Of a stretch of 64,000 nucleotides of DNA, positions 46,790-58,605 are shown piece by piece. Within the stretch, counting starts at the first letter, position 1; the number at the start of each line of letters is the position of its first letter. The notes beneath the pieces were generated by a model that was given only the letters and a program-made list of their open reading frames with translations, searched no databases and was not told the origin of the DNA. Origin of the DNA: Vitis vinifera. Lineage: Eukaryota > Streptophyta > Magnoliopsida > Vitales > Vitaceae. The DNA lies in assembly GCF_030704535.1 (NCBI RefSeq), contig NC_081807.1, forward strand, positions 11,299,501-11,363,500. The letters run 5' to 3'. The position numbers were made by a program, and so were the translations under genes.

Positions 46790-46984
46790 TCAAAACCAAA
46801 AGGAAGAAATAGAAGGTGGCACGTGGCCAAGGGTGGCCATGCATAGGTTCCCCTCCACATACCATGCATCACCAGTATATCCTTTTGATGGTTCAAACTC
46901 TACCGCCATGCAGTGTTTCCTTTCAGCTCCAATTTGATCACCCGATGATTTGGACAGCAATTTAAATCTCTCTGGAATATTCAT
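46790..46984 (-). other. Unassigned short coding-like piece
   Basis: The minus frame reads RFKLLSKSSGDQIGAERKH and YTGDAWYVEGNLCMATLG. It follows the ATE fragment end by 25 bp; not recognised. Confidence 0.2.
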
Positions 46985-47008
46985 CTGACTTCTGAGAAAC
47001 AGAATCAG

Positions 47009-47760
47009 TCACCCCAGGGAATAAACCATTCGACCAGCGACCTCAGCACCCACAGCCCTCATGTATCTGCGCAACTGTGTTTCCAACCAAACACGTTCCC
47101 TGAGACCAAAAGCATGTTGCATATCTTGGAACCTCATACAGGATCGTTTCAATCCGATCAGAACATTACTAACATCATCATCTTCTATTTCAACTGATGT
47201 TGGACCATTGACTTCTGAATCTGATTCATCATCAAAATTTACAAAATCATCGTCCATTTCTTCATCATCAATGTCATTTGCGTCTTCTTCATTAAGGCCA
47301 TCATGTTGCGTTTCCATGAGATTTTCAGGAACATGTGATGTGGACTCTCCATTTTGTAAGACAGCAAAAGCTGACAAGACAACGTATGGCCTCTGCCTAT
47401 CAAGTAAAGGCCTGGCAATATTCAAATGGAACCCATTGGTAACGAAGAGGACAGAGAAGCTCAGATGGGCGATATGCTGCTTTATATCTCATCTTACTGC
47501 AAGAATGAATGTAATAGCCAAGATAATAGTATTGAAGGCTTGGACAATGAGCTTGATTCTCTTTTATCCAACCTATTTCTTGCAGGGCTGAGTACTTTCC
47601 TAGTGATAGAAGAGCAAGGTCTGGGTCCCAGAATAAATATTTACTTGACAAACATCTAGGGAGGATGTCTATGACATCAACAGAAACTGGTCGGCCATCA
47701 ATATCCATCATAGGCTCCCTATCTATGTCTGAATTTCTTTCCACAAGTTCCGCTACAAGA
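47009..47760 (-). pseudogene. Captured arginyl-tRNA-protein transferase (ATE) C-terminal fragment
   Basis: The minus strand reads VDVIDILPRCLSSKYLFWDP, LGKYSALQEIGWIKENQAHC, YYLGYYIHSCSKMRYKAAYR and PSELLCPLRYQWVPF. After a frameshift near 47415 come RPLLDRQRPYVVLS and the natural C-terminus YMRAVGAEVAGRMVYSLG. ATE transfers Arg to N-terminal Asp/Glu in the N-degron pathway. No introns appear in this stretch of about 250 codons; I cannot tell whether that means a cDNA-derived copy or a single large exon. The N-terminal catalytic cysteines are absent and the frame is broken. Confidence 0.8.
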
Positions 47761-48608
47761 CCTGCACTGACCAGGGAAAGATTTCTAGTTTGTTGGGTAA
47801 GCAGCGACTTCATGCTCAACCCATCTATATTTGCCAGCATAACACAATACGATGCTCCTACTAGTATATCTGCATTTTCGAGCTCTGAAATATGACCAAA
47901 TGAATCTTTGCGTGTAGAAGAATCATCCATATCCCCATGAAATCCATCTAAAGAAAATCCATCACTGAACTTCGGGAAATTAAAATCCTCAATGCTGGTT
48001 TTCTGCATGTTTGCAGGTCTTTAACATTCTGAAGATTCTGATGGAGTGCACAAGTAGGTAAAGCCATGGCTATGTGTAGCATGTCCCCAGCTTCAGAAGC
48101 TCCAACAGGAGCAAGGACAACCTACTCATTGTGAACATCTCCATTGACCACAAACATAAACGTACCCATGAAGACGTTTGAAGCATAAAATACTTCCAAT
48201 GGGAGAAGCAGCAGCAAAGCCTTGCCAACTTTACGTATGACGCGAAGAGTCAAATGGCCGTCTAACTGGATTGCTTCAACCTCTTCTTGAATACATGATA
48301 TCATACCTATGCGAAGCTAGCTCACTCTCAGTGGAGTTACACTATTGCTTGTAGCAGGTTCAAGCAAACTGACCCAGGGTATCCTCAGTCACATCGGCTA
48401 AGAACACAATGACAATCATCAGAGATTTGCATTGGTTCAAAAGCCACTCACGTAAGTCTTCCATATTCATCATTACCGCTTCCAGAAAATCCGAACAACC
48501 CACAGCACGAACCAACCCCGAAACTATGACGTTGGGTATGGAAAACGAGGAAGAGAATGGATCAGTTTGAGTGAGATGAGGGGTTAATGAACATGTAAAG
48601 GTGGCCAC
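47760..48608 (-). pseudogene. Unidentified captured coding fragments
   Basis: Coding-like minus-strand pieces: 48608-48360 (PNVIVSGLVRAVGCSDFLEA, SLMIVIVFLADVTEDTLGQF), 48304-48050 (ISCIQEEVEAIQLDGHLTLR, then after a stop VVLAPVGASEAGDMLHIAMA), and 48008-47760 (NADILVGASYCVMLANIDGL). They look like parts of one host protein with stops between. I do not recognise it. Confidence 0.3.
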
Positions 48609-49431
48609 GGGTATATTAATGTCAATGAAGCCTCAACCATTGAGCTGTTTGGGATATGGGAATCACTTGGTAAACTGGAAGCGATCAGTACCTTCACACA
48701 TGCAGTAGATTAGAATCCACTGAACTTGGATCATCAGATTGGTGAAAAACAACAAGCAACAGAAGAGGGAGTTGCCAGAGATACACAATCTGAGAAACCC
48801 ATAACTCTTGGGCTCTTGTCAACCAAGTTTGAGTTGAGAGAACGTGTAGACTCCCCATTACTGGTGCAGAAAATAGAACCCCGTGAAGGCAAGCTTATAG
48901 ACCGAGTCCATTTTAGAGGCTTCCAATCAATAGAGCTCAACGAGTTCTCTCTCTTAGCTCTCTGTCTTGTGCCTAACCCATTGACATTACCTATCTTATC
49001 ATGTCGGTCTTTCAACTGAAGTGGATCCCATCCGTTTACAAAGTCTGAATGAATTAGCATGTCATAGACTGAGTTCTGATCATTTACAGCAAGAGACCTT
49101 CCCAACACGTTTGGAGATGCATTGCCTGTTTTTGAACAATGACCTTTCCAATCTTTCTGGATAAAAGATCCTTTAGGCTATGTTTGGTTCCCGAAAAATG
49201 CTAAGGAAAGGAAAAAAAATACAAAGGAAAATGATTTTTTTTAGTTTGGATGACATGAAAAATACAATGGAAAAAAAATACGAAGGAAAATATTAAAGAA
49301 AATATTGTAATATTTTCCTTAAAAAATAACGTGGAAAATATAAGAGAAAAAGAGCAGGGAAAAGAGGAGGAAAATTTTGTCGGCTCTTGTTCACCGAAGC
49401 TTCATCTCTAACTTCCTCTTCGCCAGTGGCT

Positions 49432-49596
49432 ATGGCTTCTCAACGTAGTCGACCCTTTCAACGGCCACCACTATCACTCCGACCACCTTCGAGTGCCTCT
49501 GAAAACCTACCAATTTCAGGCACCCGAGTTCCCATTGATGAAGTGCGTTCTTCAAATCAAGTTCCCATGGATGACGGATCCATGTCTTCAAGTTAG
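49432..49596 (+). pseudogene. Captured first-exon-like fragment, unidentified
   Basis: ATG at 49432, then SQRSRPFQRPPLSLRPPSSA, ENLPISGTRVPIDEVRSSN and QVPMDDGSMSSS, followed at once by TAG|GTATGAATTG, which could be a splice donor. Proline/serine-rich N-terminus of an unrecognised protein, inside the Harbinger element. Confidence 0.3.
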
Positions 49597-51993
49597 GTAT
49601 GAATTGAACTATTTTCTCTTAACCTCACATCATCTCTGTGTTTGATGTTGGTTTAATTTTATGATCTCTTTCCCTCATTCAGCCTTTTCCATACAACTGA
49701 CTAGAAATTAGGGTTTAAGGTTTCCAATGGGAATTTCGAGTTTGTTTGGATTGATATTTGCTTTTTTTTTTTCCCCCTTCAAATGAGGGTTTGAATTCGA
49801 TTTGAGTTATTTCTTAGGGTTTTATGGACCAATGATTTCAGGTTTCAGAATGGGGATTTTGAATATTATTAGGGTTTTGATTCTCTTTATTGTTAATTGC
49901 AACTTTGAATGTTAATATGAAGAAATGATAATTTGTAATTTTGGGTATCATGTGTTGTTGTTATTAGCCTTCCGATAAGATTGAAAATGTTTATTACTTA
50001 TTTATTGTCAGTAATATATGATTTTCCGGGAAACACGAGGTTGAATTGGGAATTCAAAAGGCGTAAGGATAGGGCTGGACTAATTCTCATGAACTTCTCA
50101 TCTATTGTGGGACCTTAGAAATTGCTGGACTTGGATTATACACTGCCACCTGCTCATATTAATTAGCTCATGAAGTCGTAAGGGAGTAGACGTACACAAC
50201 CCAACTGCATGTTCTCTGGTGGAGGTTCTGGGACCTTTCACTTGATTGAAAAATAAATAAATAAATTCATTATGCTCCATTAATTTTTAGTTGCGAAAGA
50301 TTCAAGGAGACTATAGCTTGTGATTTTTTTCCTTCTCATTGATGTCTTGATCTTTATGAATTGTGTTAATTTATCTTACCTATTCTATTTACTTGATATT
50401 GCTAACTTTACATATGTATTTGATTGTACCAAGCATAAAAATGGCATTTACCCATTTTGCTTAATTTTTTTTTTATATTAAAATTGTTAGGAAATTATTG
50501 CATCCTATGAAATCAATCTTAAATAACCAAGTCTGGAATCTTAAGCCACTGGTTTAGGGTGTGAGGGCTACAATGAATTGTTTAGACAACCCGAAAACCA
50601 ATTAGACAACAGGCAGAAGTAGGAGAACAGGAACTACAATGAAGAAAGAACCTATGTATTTTCTATGTTAATTTATTAACTTCTGGAAGGGAGTTCCAAT
50701 GCAGCAGCATCTAGCTAGCTAGATAAAATGGCGAAAATTCATGATGACATCCAAGACGATTTTACAAGAACTAATATAAGAACTAATATAAGCAAGAGCC
50801 AACATAAAGGACCTTCTGTCAGTTTGGTTTGAAATCATGTGAACCTTACGTCCTATTCATGATGGCACCTCAACTTTTCCTCTACAATACTTCCAAATTT
50901 TCTAGTCCAAGGCTTCAAATCATTGGTGAAGCAAATCTCCTTCCCTTCTCCGGCTAACAACATTAATTTCCTGTTCATCTGATACAAGTTTTTTAGTCTT
51001 TCATTTATACAACTTGATGACTTCTGAACCTTTTTTCTTTTGGTCTGTCAATAAGATGACAAAAATACGTGACACAACAAGACTGATTTAGGTTTTACAA
51101 TCCAACATTACATGTTGTTAAAACTCCAATTCTTAGGGTATGCATATTGAATTTCCCCTCTCAACATGCAGATTGGGGTCCAATGTGAGCAGGGGTGTTA
51201 GCCTAATGCACATTAAGGAGTCTTTCCCTAACCCTAGTAACCCTTATTTAGAAGTAACATTTGGGTAGCTGCAACACCCAAGTGGGTAAATTAGTTGCAA
51301 CCAACAGGTAGTTTTGTGGGACTAGCATTTGGGTGCCAAGACACTTTCTGCTAGAGGGCCATGCTGGGACTTGGGGGACTTGCAGAAGATTACTTTTACA
51401 TGGGAAAGAATCAGAACCTCTTTCAATTTTGGTGTCTCAGAGAGTATATTGTTGTGGATAAAAGGATGGATTATGATGGAACTTTTTGGCAGCTAGTTTT
51501 ATAATCTAAATTATGGAAGGGTGATTGCAACATCACCCAAAAATATTTTTTTCTGGTGGCTATTTGTACGTATAAAAAAATGTGTGCATATGTTAGTATC
51601 ATGAAGTCCCAAATAGGTAGGATAGGTTTATCATAGATGTTCAGTCATTTGTAAATTTTAACTGCCAATATAAGGGATTGCACAATTGCACTAATCTTAT
51701 TCAGGTTGACCATGAAGAAGTTGGGAAATAACATGAACACATACTACTGAAATAATGAAAAGGAGTATGAACTGTTTGATATTCTGAAAAGACTTCATTT
51801 AAACATGCACTTGGGAAATATAAGTTCACCCTTTCCAAAAACCTGAAAACTCAATCTGCACTTGTTGGTGACTCTTTCGAGGAATTGTAATACAGTCACA
51901 CTCTGTTTTGGTTATCAAGAATATAATCTCTTCTTCCCCCCATGTATATAAAAGCTTCATTTTATAAAAAACAGGCTTCTTTAATCTAATAGC

Positions 51994-52356
51994 TTAAATT
52001 CTTAGATAATAATCCATATGTATCAAGCCTACCCATGCTAAAAGCCCTAACAACATGCTAAAATCCCATTCTTCATGTAAATATAGGAGGCCTGCAGCAA
52101 TCTCCTTGAGGATCTTGAACCTCTGTCCCCAATCCAGGTTCTTGTCTTCTTGAAACAGGAAGGTGTCCAGGCTGCCATTGGACATATAATCATAAACAAG
52201 AAGGAGATCGCCTTTTCGCTTACACCAACCTTGGAGATGAACCAAGTGCCTGTGCCTCAGCTTTCCTAGGCTTGCAATCTCTGCAACAAACTCCTTCACT
52301 CCCTGCTTGGAATTGTGGGAAATTTTCTTTACAGTAACTTCTACATTCTTGATGGA
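51994..52356 (-). pseudogene. Captured kinase fragment from a different LecRK subfamily
   Basis: The minus strand reads [79 protein letters not shown] and GLLYLHEEW, then unrelated text and a stop. This is subdomains II-VIa of an L-type LecRK kinase, but the sequence is distinct from the three clade IX-like copies around it (these have HQKGELLLVYELLPNGSLS here). The glycine loop, HRD and DFG are missing. Confidence 0.75.
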
Positions 52357-52699
52357 TTAAATGTAGCTCACAAAGCCAGACACTAACTCACACGTATTCA
52401 CTCTAAGCCTATCCCATTAAGTACAATTTTTAAAAACTGTTCAACATTAAGTAAAAAGGTCCAATTAATTCAGTGTCTTGATTCATAGAACCAGGCAGTT
52501 TTGTCTCCTTGTTCCAACATTATATAGCAGAGCCATGTTGCAATTAACATCAAGAAAAGAACTAGTGGGCAGAAACATCCCTTAATTTTCATGCAATATT
52601 TTCCTCGAAATTTTCATAGCTAGAAATCATAATACTTCAATTCCTCTTACTTTACCTAATGACTTTACTAAATCATTCCTCTTACTTTGCTATCATGTA

Positions 52700-54057
52700 G
52701 ACTTATAATGAAGAATGGCAAAGACTTAGAAGATGGGCTGCAACTTGTGTAGCTATGTATGCTGCATATGCGGCAATTCTTGTTTCAGTTTATCATTGCT
52801 CAAACTATTTGGAGAGATCAATCTCTAATGAAGGAGATTATGAACGACATGCTTTGATGGAAAGACTTACACTAATGGATAATGAAGATTTTTATAATCA
52901 ACTACGTATGGGAAAGGATGCATTCGCAAGACTAGTAAACATTCTTCGGGGAACAGGTCGTCTTAGAAATAATGCACATAGTAATGTAGAAGAACAAGTT
53001 GCCAAATTCCTTCACATTGTTGATCATAATTTAAGGAATAGAACTATGAAATTTTATTTCAAGCGTTCTAGTGAAACTATTAGTCGCCACTTTCATCAAG
53101 TTCTTAGAGCTATAATATCTTTAAATGATGTCTTCTTAAAGCAGCCTGATGGATTAAAGTGCCCTCAAGAAATCAAGGACAATACCAAATTTTGGCCCTA
53201 CTTTAAGGTAAACTTACTTATCTAACAAACATCATTAGAATATTATTTATATTTCAAAATAAACTAATAATTTTGTTTTTTTATAGGATTGCATAGGGGC
53301 GATTGATGGGTCACATTTTCGTGTAAAAGTGTCAAATGATGTTGTGCACAGGTATCGAGGGCGAAATTACTATCCAACACAAAATGTTTTAGCAGCATGT
53401 TCCTTTGACTTGAAGTTCACATATGTTTTACCTGGTTGGGAAGGATCTGCGTCAGACTCGAGAATCCTAGATAATGCATTAGTGAGAGATTTTGATAAAT
53501 TGATTGTTCCACAAGGTAATTATTGGTAATTAGATAATAACATAATTTATTAGCTCAAGTGACTATTACTAATAACAAAGATCCTTTGTCTATGCTTCTT
53601 AGGTAAATATTATTTGGCTGATGCGGGTTTTCAGCTAAAAATTGGATTTCTTACCCCATATAGAAGCACTCGTTACCATTTAAAAGAGTATAGTGTTCAT
53701 CAACCAGAAAATGCTCGAGAGGTTTTCAACCTTCGACACTCGTCCTTGAGAAATGCAATTGAAAGAGCATTTGGTGTTTTGAAGAAAAGATTTCCAATAA
53801 TAGCTAGTGGGACAGAGCCACATTACCCTGTTGACACACAATCTGATATTATACTAGCATGTTGTATCCTCCATAACTATCTCATGGGTGTTGATCCAGA
53901 TGAAAGATTAATAGCAGAGGTCGATAGAGAGCTTTTTAGCGAAGAAGCGGAATTTGAATCAATGGTCTTGAGTTTAGCTGAAAAATGCAAGGAAGGAGAA
54001 ATCTTAAGGGAGAAAATAGCCATGGACATGTGGAAAGATTACAATAGAAACCGTTGA
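52700..54057 (+). CDS. PIF/Harbinger DDE transposase
   Basis: Three exons: about 52707-53207 (NEEWQRLRRWAATCV, FYNQLRMGKDAFARLVNILR, ISRHFHQVLRAIISL; donor TTTAAG|GTAAAC), 53287-53515 (DCIGAIDGSHFRVKVS, then GWEGSASDSRILDNALVRD; donor CAAG|GTAATT), and 53603-54057 (KYYLADAGFQLKIGFLTPYR, LRNAIERAFGVLKKRFPIIA, DIILACCILHNYLMGVDPDE). The DDE catalytic acids are present: D in AIDGSHF, D in ASDSRILD and E in IERAFGVLK. The reading phase is kept across both introns and I see no internal stop, so the protein may be active. The first exon probably begins upstream of the Met at 52755, but its start is not certain. It cuts at TTA-flanked ends together with the Myb-like partner. Confidence 0.85.
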
Positions 54058-54255
54058 TGAGTCCTTTTATTTTATGGTTCATTTCTTGTATAGTTTTTTG
54101 TGTTTCATATTAAGTACAATGATTGTATTTAGAACCATAACTCCTCTAGTTAAAATCACATTTTGAATGAGTTACAATGAAGTTGTTATTATATCTCCTC
54201 CTCTTGACTTTTCATTTTAAACATATATATATATATATATGTATTATTATTTCAG

Positions 54256-55320
54256 ATGAAACATAGTGAAGGCTTTGAAGTGCACAAAAGTGTAAGTGAA
54301 AAAAGAAACTTGACTTGGATTGATGAAATGGACAACTTTTTGGTTGATCGATTAATGGAGCAAATGCATAAAGGGCAAAAGATAGGAGGAGTCTTCACCA
54401 AGACAGCTTATGCAATAGTTGCTCGAGAAATTGGGGAAAATTTTGAATTGAGTTGTAACTCTGAGCACATAAAAAATAGAATGAAAACTTAAAAAAAAAA
54501 CTTTTATGCTGCTCAAGAAGTTTTATAAAGTGGTAGTGGATTTGGTTTCAATGAATCAACTCAAATGATCGAAGCTACCACGGAAGTATGGACTACTTAC
54601 ACTAAGGTGAGTTAATTATTATTTTTGAGTTATTAGAAATAAAATTTTTGCATGTAATGTAGAGTTATAAATTTCTAATAGACATTATCACAATTGGACT
54701 CGAGTTTTGTTAATATTTGTTTTTTCTGATGTTAAAAGGCACACCCAGGAGCATCTCAGCTCAGACACAAACCTATTAGAAATTATGATAAGTTGTCCAT
54801 TCTTCTTGGAAAAGATCGAGCAACAGGAAGTCTTGCTGCAGGTGCAAAAGAAAGACAACTTCGTTGGGCCCAAGAACAAAATTTGGATGACACAATTCCA
54901 TTAGGATCATCACAACATGGGATCAGAGATGAAACATTTGCTTATGTTGAAAATGAAGCAACAATTGAGACATCTTTCTCATCTACAGATGCATCTGTTT
55001 CTGCACCAAAGTCAAATAAAGAAACAAAAAAGCGAAAAGCAATATATGCTGACATTGTAAGTGAAGAATTAAGGTCAATTAGGGTTGGAATGGATGCAGT
55101 TGTTGCGGCTCTTGATAGAAGCAACCTTCAAAATTATACAGAAGAGCAATTGTTTGAAGAGATTGCTAAGATTGGAGGCATGAGTGATGTATCTCATATG
55201 AAAGCATATCAAGCTCTTACAGGTAATGTGAGTGCAGCTCGAGCCTTCCTTGCTTGTCTAATTGATAGGCGTAAGCTTTGGTTGTTAGTTAAATTTGGAC
55301 CTACTTTTTTTGATGCCTAG
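54256..55320 (+). pseudogene. Harbinger Myb/SANT-like DNA-binding protein, disrupted
   Basis: From 54256: KHSEGFEVHKSVSEKRNLTW, then WIDEMDNFLVDRLMEQMHKG in the trihelix-like DNA-binding domain. A TAA at 54490-54492 (MKT then stop) and another stop near 54526 interrupt it; the text continues TTEVWTTYTK to a donor at 54606. The next exon, about 54739-55320, reads AHPGASQLRHKPIRNYDKLS and ends in a helical C-terminus (MSDVSHMKAYQALTGNVSAA). In PIF/Harbinger elements this protein imports the transposase into the nucleus and binds the ends. This copy looks broken, so transposition would need a partner from elsewhere. Confidence 0.75.
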
Positions 55321-55662
55321 TTTGATATAGAGATTATTTTTATTTTTAGTTTTACTTTTGTTTTGGGGCTATACGTGAAGTTTTGATATCAAAACTCATG
55401 GATGATAGTTGACTATTAGAAATTGATCTATTATATTTTTAGACTTATGGAGACTTTTTTTATTCATCTATCTTTTCAAATCTACAGCTACTTTTACCTT
55501 AGTTTTGATACGCGTTTTGGTTTTGGTTTGAGAATTGAGAACCTTTTCCGGGGGTGGTTTAAAAGCAGCTGGTTGAGATTCTGATTCATTTTACTTTTCC
55601 AGCTCAGCATCCATGTGGTTTCTTTGCGTTTCAGATAAAGTTTTTGCTTCTCAGTGTTTGGA

Positions 55663-55806
55663 ATATTCATGAATCTTTCGGTATTTGGATAGAGAATGCC
55701 TTTTAATTAAACTGTTATATAACTGAATTGTTGATCAACAATTCAGTTATATAACAGTTTAATTAAAAGGCATTCTCTATCCAAATACCGAAAGATTCAT
55801 GAATAT
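55663..55806. repeat. Perfect 144-bp palindrome without spacer
   Basis: Two 72-nt arms meet at TTGATCAA (centre between 55734 and 55735). They are exactly complementary from ATATTCATGAATC to GATTCATGAATAT, with the first mismatch just outside. Confidence 0.95.
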
Positions 55807-56262
55807 GATCAATATGCATTGTACTGTCAGGAATGCTGATAATTGTTTCCTTCTTCATACAGTCATTTTGAATAAGCATTACAGCCTCTTTCTGGGGAAG
55901 AGACCCAGAATTATGCCTTGCTTTTGAAGTAGTTTTTTGTTCTCCTTTGAGTTTCTCCCTTACATCATGGAATGAGATGTCAAAGTGACATGGGGTAGGA
56001 AGCTTCATATCACCTGTTCCTGTTCTTTTAGGGCCTTCTCTATATTTTCTTTTTTTCTTTTTTCTTTTTGTTTTCTTCTTTTTCCTTTTTTTGTTGTTGT
56101 TGTTGCCGTGATGTCCTTGAGAAATCCCTCGTTTGTTGGATCATATTTGAAGGAAACCTGAAGCTTATTCAGAATTGTGATGTCTTTTGTATGGAATTCT
56201 GTTTCAGGTAGAGGTAAGGCTGAATTGGTCAAACAATTTTCAAAACTGTGGTAATCTTGCAA
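55807..56262 (-). pseudogene. Unidentified captured fragment inside Harbinger
   Basis: Two coding-like minus-strand frames: 56262-56005 (NKLQVSFKYDPTNEGFLKDI, then a lysine-rich run KKGKRRKQKEKRKKENIEKA) and 56008-55763 (KLPTPCHFDISFHDVREKLK). A basic nuclear-type protein tail; not recognised. Confidence 0.3.
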
Positions 56263-57542
56263 AGATTTTATATATATAACCTAGATATCATGGAATCTTT
56301 GAACTGGGTTTAACTACATTCCTGTTTGACTCAGTACTGGTTTAACTGCAATTTTCTATACCTCGACTGGCCATTCAATAAAAGACAATGGAAAATGATA
56401 CTTTTTAGAACATTTCTGAGGTATTTCTTCTTCAAACACAATTGGTATACACCACAACCATCCACTGAGTGCTGATATTGATTATTTACCCTATCATTGG
56501 TTTTTGAAAAATTTCAAGAAAATTGCAAAGAAAAAATAAAATTAATATATTATTTTTATTTACTTTTTCTTTTATATCTTTTATGATTAACCAACGTGAA
56601 AAAAATCATTTTATTTGTATTGCTTTGTCCTTTCCTTATTATTTAACATAGCTTCATATCATGTTAATTTGTAAGAAGAGTGGGAATAATTTGTTGCTAG
56701 ATTTAGGAGTGGGAAAATGATTTAGCAGATGTAAAATGGGCCTCAGCTTTTAATTTTGAATTTTATATTTTATATAGTAGTTTTTTATTTTTACATTATA
56801 TGAACATATTTTATTTCTAAATTTTGATTCCAAAAATCCTTTTGAATTTTTTAAGAGCTTTTTATTAGCTATAAATGTTTCCTTGAAAATAAAAAATAGT
56901 TATTACTCGTATATTTTATTTGTATTACATGAGGAAAATTTTATACATAAATTTTATAATTATTAATAAATAAAAAATAGTAGAGACTTTTTATGAACAA
57001 TGTTTTATGTCCAAAAATTCACGTTTTTCAATAGTTTTTTTATTGGATTAATTTATTTTATTATTTAACAAATTGATAACCATTTAAGGCAAATTGTTGA
57101 TTTTTTTTTCCTTCTATTTTTCCTTACTTTTTTTTTGTGGTTAACCAAACAAAAGAAAATGAATTCTTTTTTTTCCCCTTGAATTTTCCATGGATAACCA
57201 AACAAGTGAAAAAAATTATATTTTTTTTCTTACCTTTTTCTTTCCTTCCATTTTTCCTCCCAATTTTCTTTCCCTCGCATTTTCCGGGAACCAAACAGAG
57301 CCTTAATTTCCCCACTGTTCCTGCTGCATTTTCCATTTCTATCTCCACGAGATGAGAATGGCTAAGAATTCTCATATTCCACCGTCTTATCACTAGACCG
57401 GGAAGGCACAAATCCATGGCTTGATGAATGGGGTAGGATAGCAGACAAAAATATGCACAAGCATCTTGACCAGGAACTTCTGTCGGGAATTTAACTAACT
57501 CTGACAAGCTGAAATGCGTCTCGCACTCCCAAACTGGATATA

Positions 57543-57960
57543 TCAAGGCCTTGCTCTCTTATTGCTGCACGAGGTATGATAAATGGTGCATAGCGGTGGA
57601 TATGTTGGGGTTGTGAGTGTGGGTATTATTGATAGCATAAAGTGAGCTTGGTGACCAGTGGATCTCAAGGGAAGGTGTTGGAAAAAGGTTAGGGAGTCAT
57701 GCACGTAAAATCCATACAGATGGGATGACAGAAAAGAAATGAATAGAGAATGAGTGAAGGAGGTATGGGCAACTGGCAGTGAGTATGAATATTGGAAAGA
57801 ATGGGTATGGGTTGCTGACAAATGTATATGATGGATGGTAAGAGAGAAGGTGGAGTGTTGATGATGGGTATGGTGGAGTGTGAGGTGATGGGTATGAGGA
57901 TATAGGTGGAATGTAGTGTTGGGGTATGAGCGCATGCATGAGACTTCATGCACGTTGGAA
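57543..57960. repeat. Low-complexity GGTATG/GGTGGAG-rich stretch
   Basis: Repetition of GGGTATG, GGTGGAGTGT and GAATGAG on the + strand produces long His/Thr/Ser-rich frames on the minus strand. No recognisable protein. Confidence 0.5.
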
Positions 57961-58224
57961 AATGGGCAACAAAGGGGTAGTGAAAGAAATGGATGGGGAT
58001 ATTGGGCATGAAAGCGTAGGAACTATTTCAACTGCTGACTTTTGTTTTAACTGTGGATGGACCATTGCACTCGAGAGTGTGAATCAGATTCAAAATGTCA
58101 TTTCCTAGCATTCCGCCAAACAAATCTACAGTCAAATCACTATTCCATATCTTGCATGCATGCACCAAGTCCCGTTCCTTGAATTTTCATCCAGGTCAAA
58201 CCCATTGTTGCTGATATAGTCATC

Positions 58225-58605
58225 ACCTTCTTACGACACGGAAGCAAGGAGACGTACGTGCTGGTATATGTGAGTGTCTCTCCTCATATCCTCCATGTAA
58301 ATAGACCTACAACTTTCTAACTCTATCAAACTGTACCCAAGAATCATCTTCATAGTGCAAACGGCTCAAACCTCCTTGAACGACTGAGTTAACTTATCTG
58401 TTGAAGATGCCTTCTGCAATATATTGTGAATTTCTCAACAGAGTACCAATGTCTTCTCTGGTACCAATATTTCCAGGCAATTTAGCAGCAGCATCTCTCA
58501 CAAGGCATAACAGCATCTTAGAGGAGTAACCATGGATTAGCTGCTGTAATCAGTGATATATATTCATCTTTCCCAAACGTATATTCCACTCGTTTCTGCA
58601 CTACT
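58225..58605 (-). pseudogene. Captured NFRKB-like winged-helix fragment
   Basis: The minus strand reads FGKDEYISLITAANPWLLLK, MLLCLVRDAAAKLPGNIGTR, EDIGTLLRNSQYIAEGIFNR, a stop, then VNSVVQGGLSRLHYEDDSW and VQFDRVRKL, another stop and VYLHG. This is the winged-helix region of plant proteins related to nuclear factor related to kappa-B-binding protein, an INO80-complex subunit family (typical DVCTLIRDSQYIVED and ALDRLHYERDPCVQFD). Two stops show it is dead. It is the third host gene recognised inside the 14-kb insertion. Identification is from recall of the family pattern. Confidence 0.6.

Larger units (their letters stand above)
49176..57302 (+). mobile_element. Complete PIF/Harbinger transposon (8127 bp)
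   Basis: Terminal inverted repeats are GGCTATGTTTGGTTCCCG at the left and GGCTCTGTTTGGTTCCCG (minus strand) at the right. The 3-bp target duplication TTA is at 49173-49175 and 57303-57305, the PIF/Harbinger hallmark. It encodes both canonical proteins on the + strand: a DDE transposase (about 52700-54057) and a Myb/SANT-like protein (54256-55320). It also contains a first-exon-like piece (49432), a LecRK kinase fragment (51994-52356) and an unidentified minus-strand fragment (55807-56262). 49600-51990 and 56263-57302 are AT-rich without supported genes. At 8 kb it is large for an autonomous Harbinger element, which fits captured DNA. Confidence 0.92.
48745..57450 (-). pseudogene. Captured POWERDRESS-like (SANT-domain co-repressor) fragment, split by the Harbinger element
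   Basis: Minus strand, right part 57303-57430: HGFVPSRSSDK, a stop, then SRGDRNGKCSRNSGEI. Left part 49175-48745: GSFIQKDWKGHCSKTGNASP, LGRSLAVNDQNSVYDMLIHS, DFVNGWDPLQLKDRHDKIG, SLSSIDWKPLKWTRS, then an internal jump to CTSNGESTRSLNSNLVDKSP. This matches the N-terminal region of plant POWERDRESS, a partner of histone deacetylase HDA9; the jump removes about 70 residues found in the normal protein. The two parts are contiguous once the TTA-flanked transposon is ignored. The SANT domains are absent. The identification is from recognised text, not a search. Confidence 0.65.

Noticed and set aside
51994..52356. Recombination product of the neighbouring LecRK genes
   Set aside because: The kinase residues are clearly of another LecRK subfamily, not copies 1-3.
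57543..58009. His/Thr-rich protein on the minus strand
   Set aside because: All three minus frames are open over the same stretch because the + strand is a GGTATG-type low-complexity repeat.
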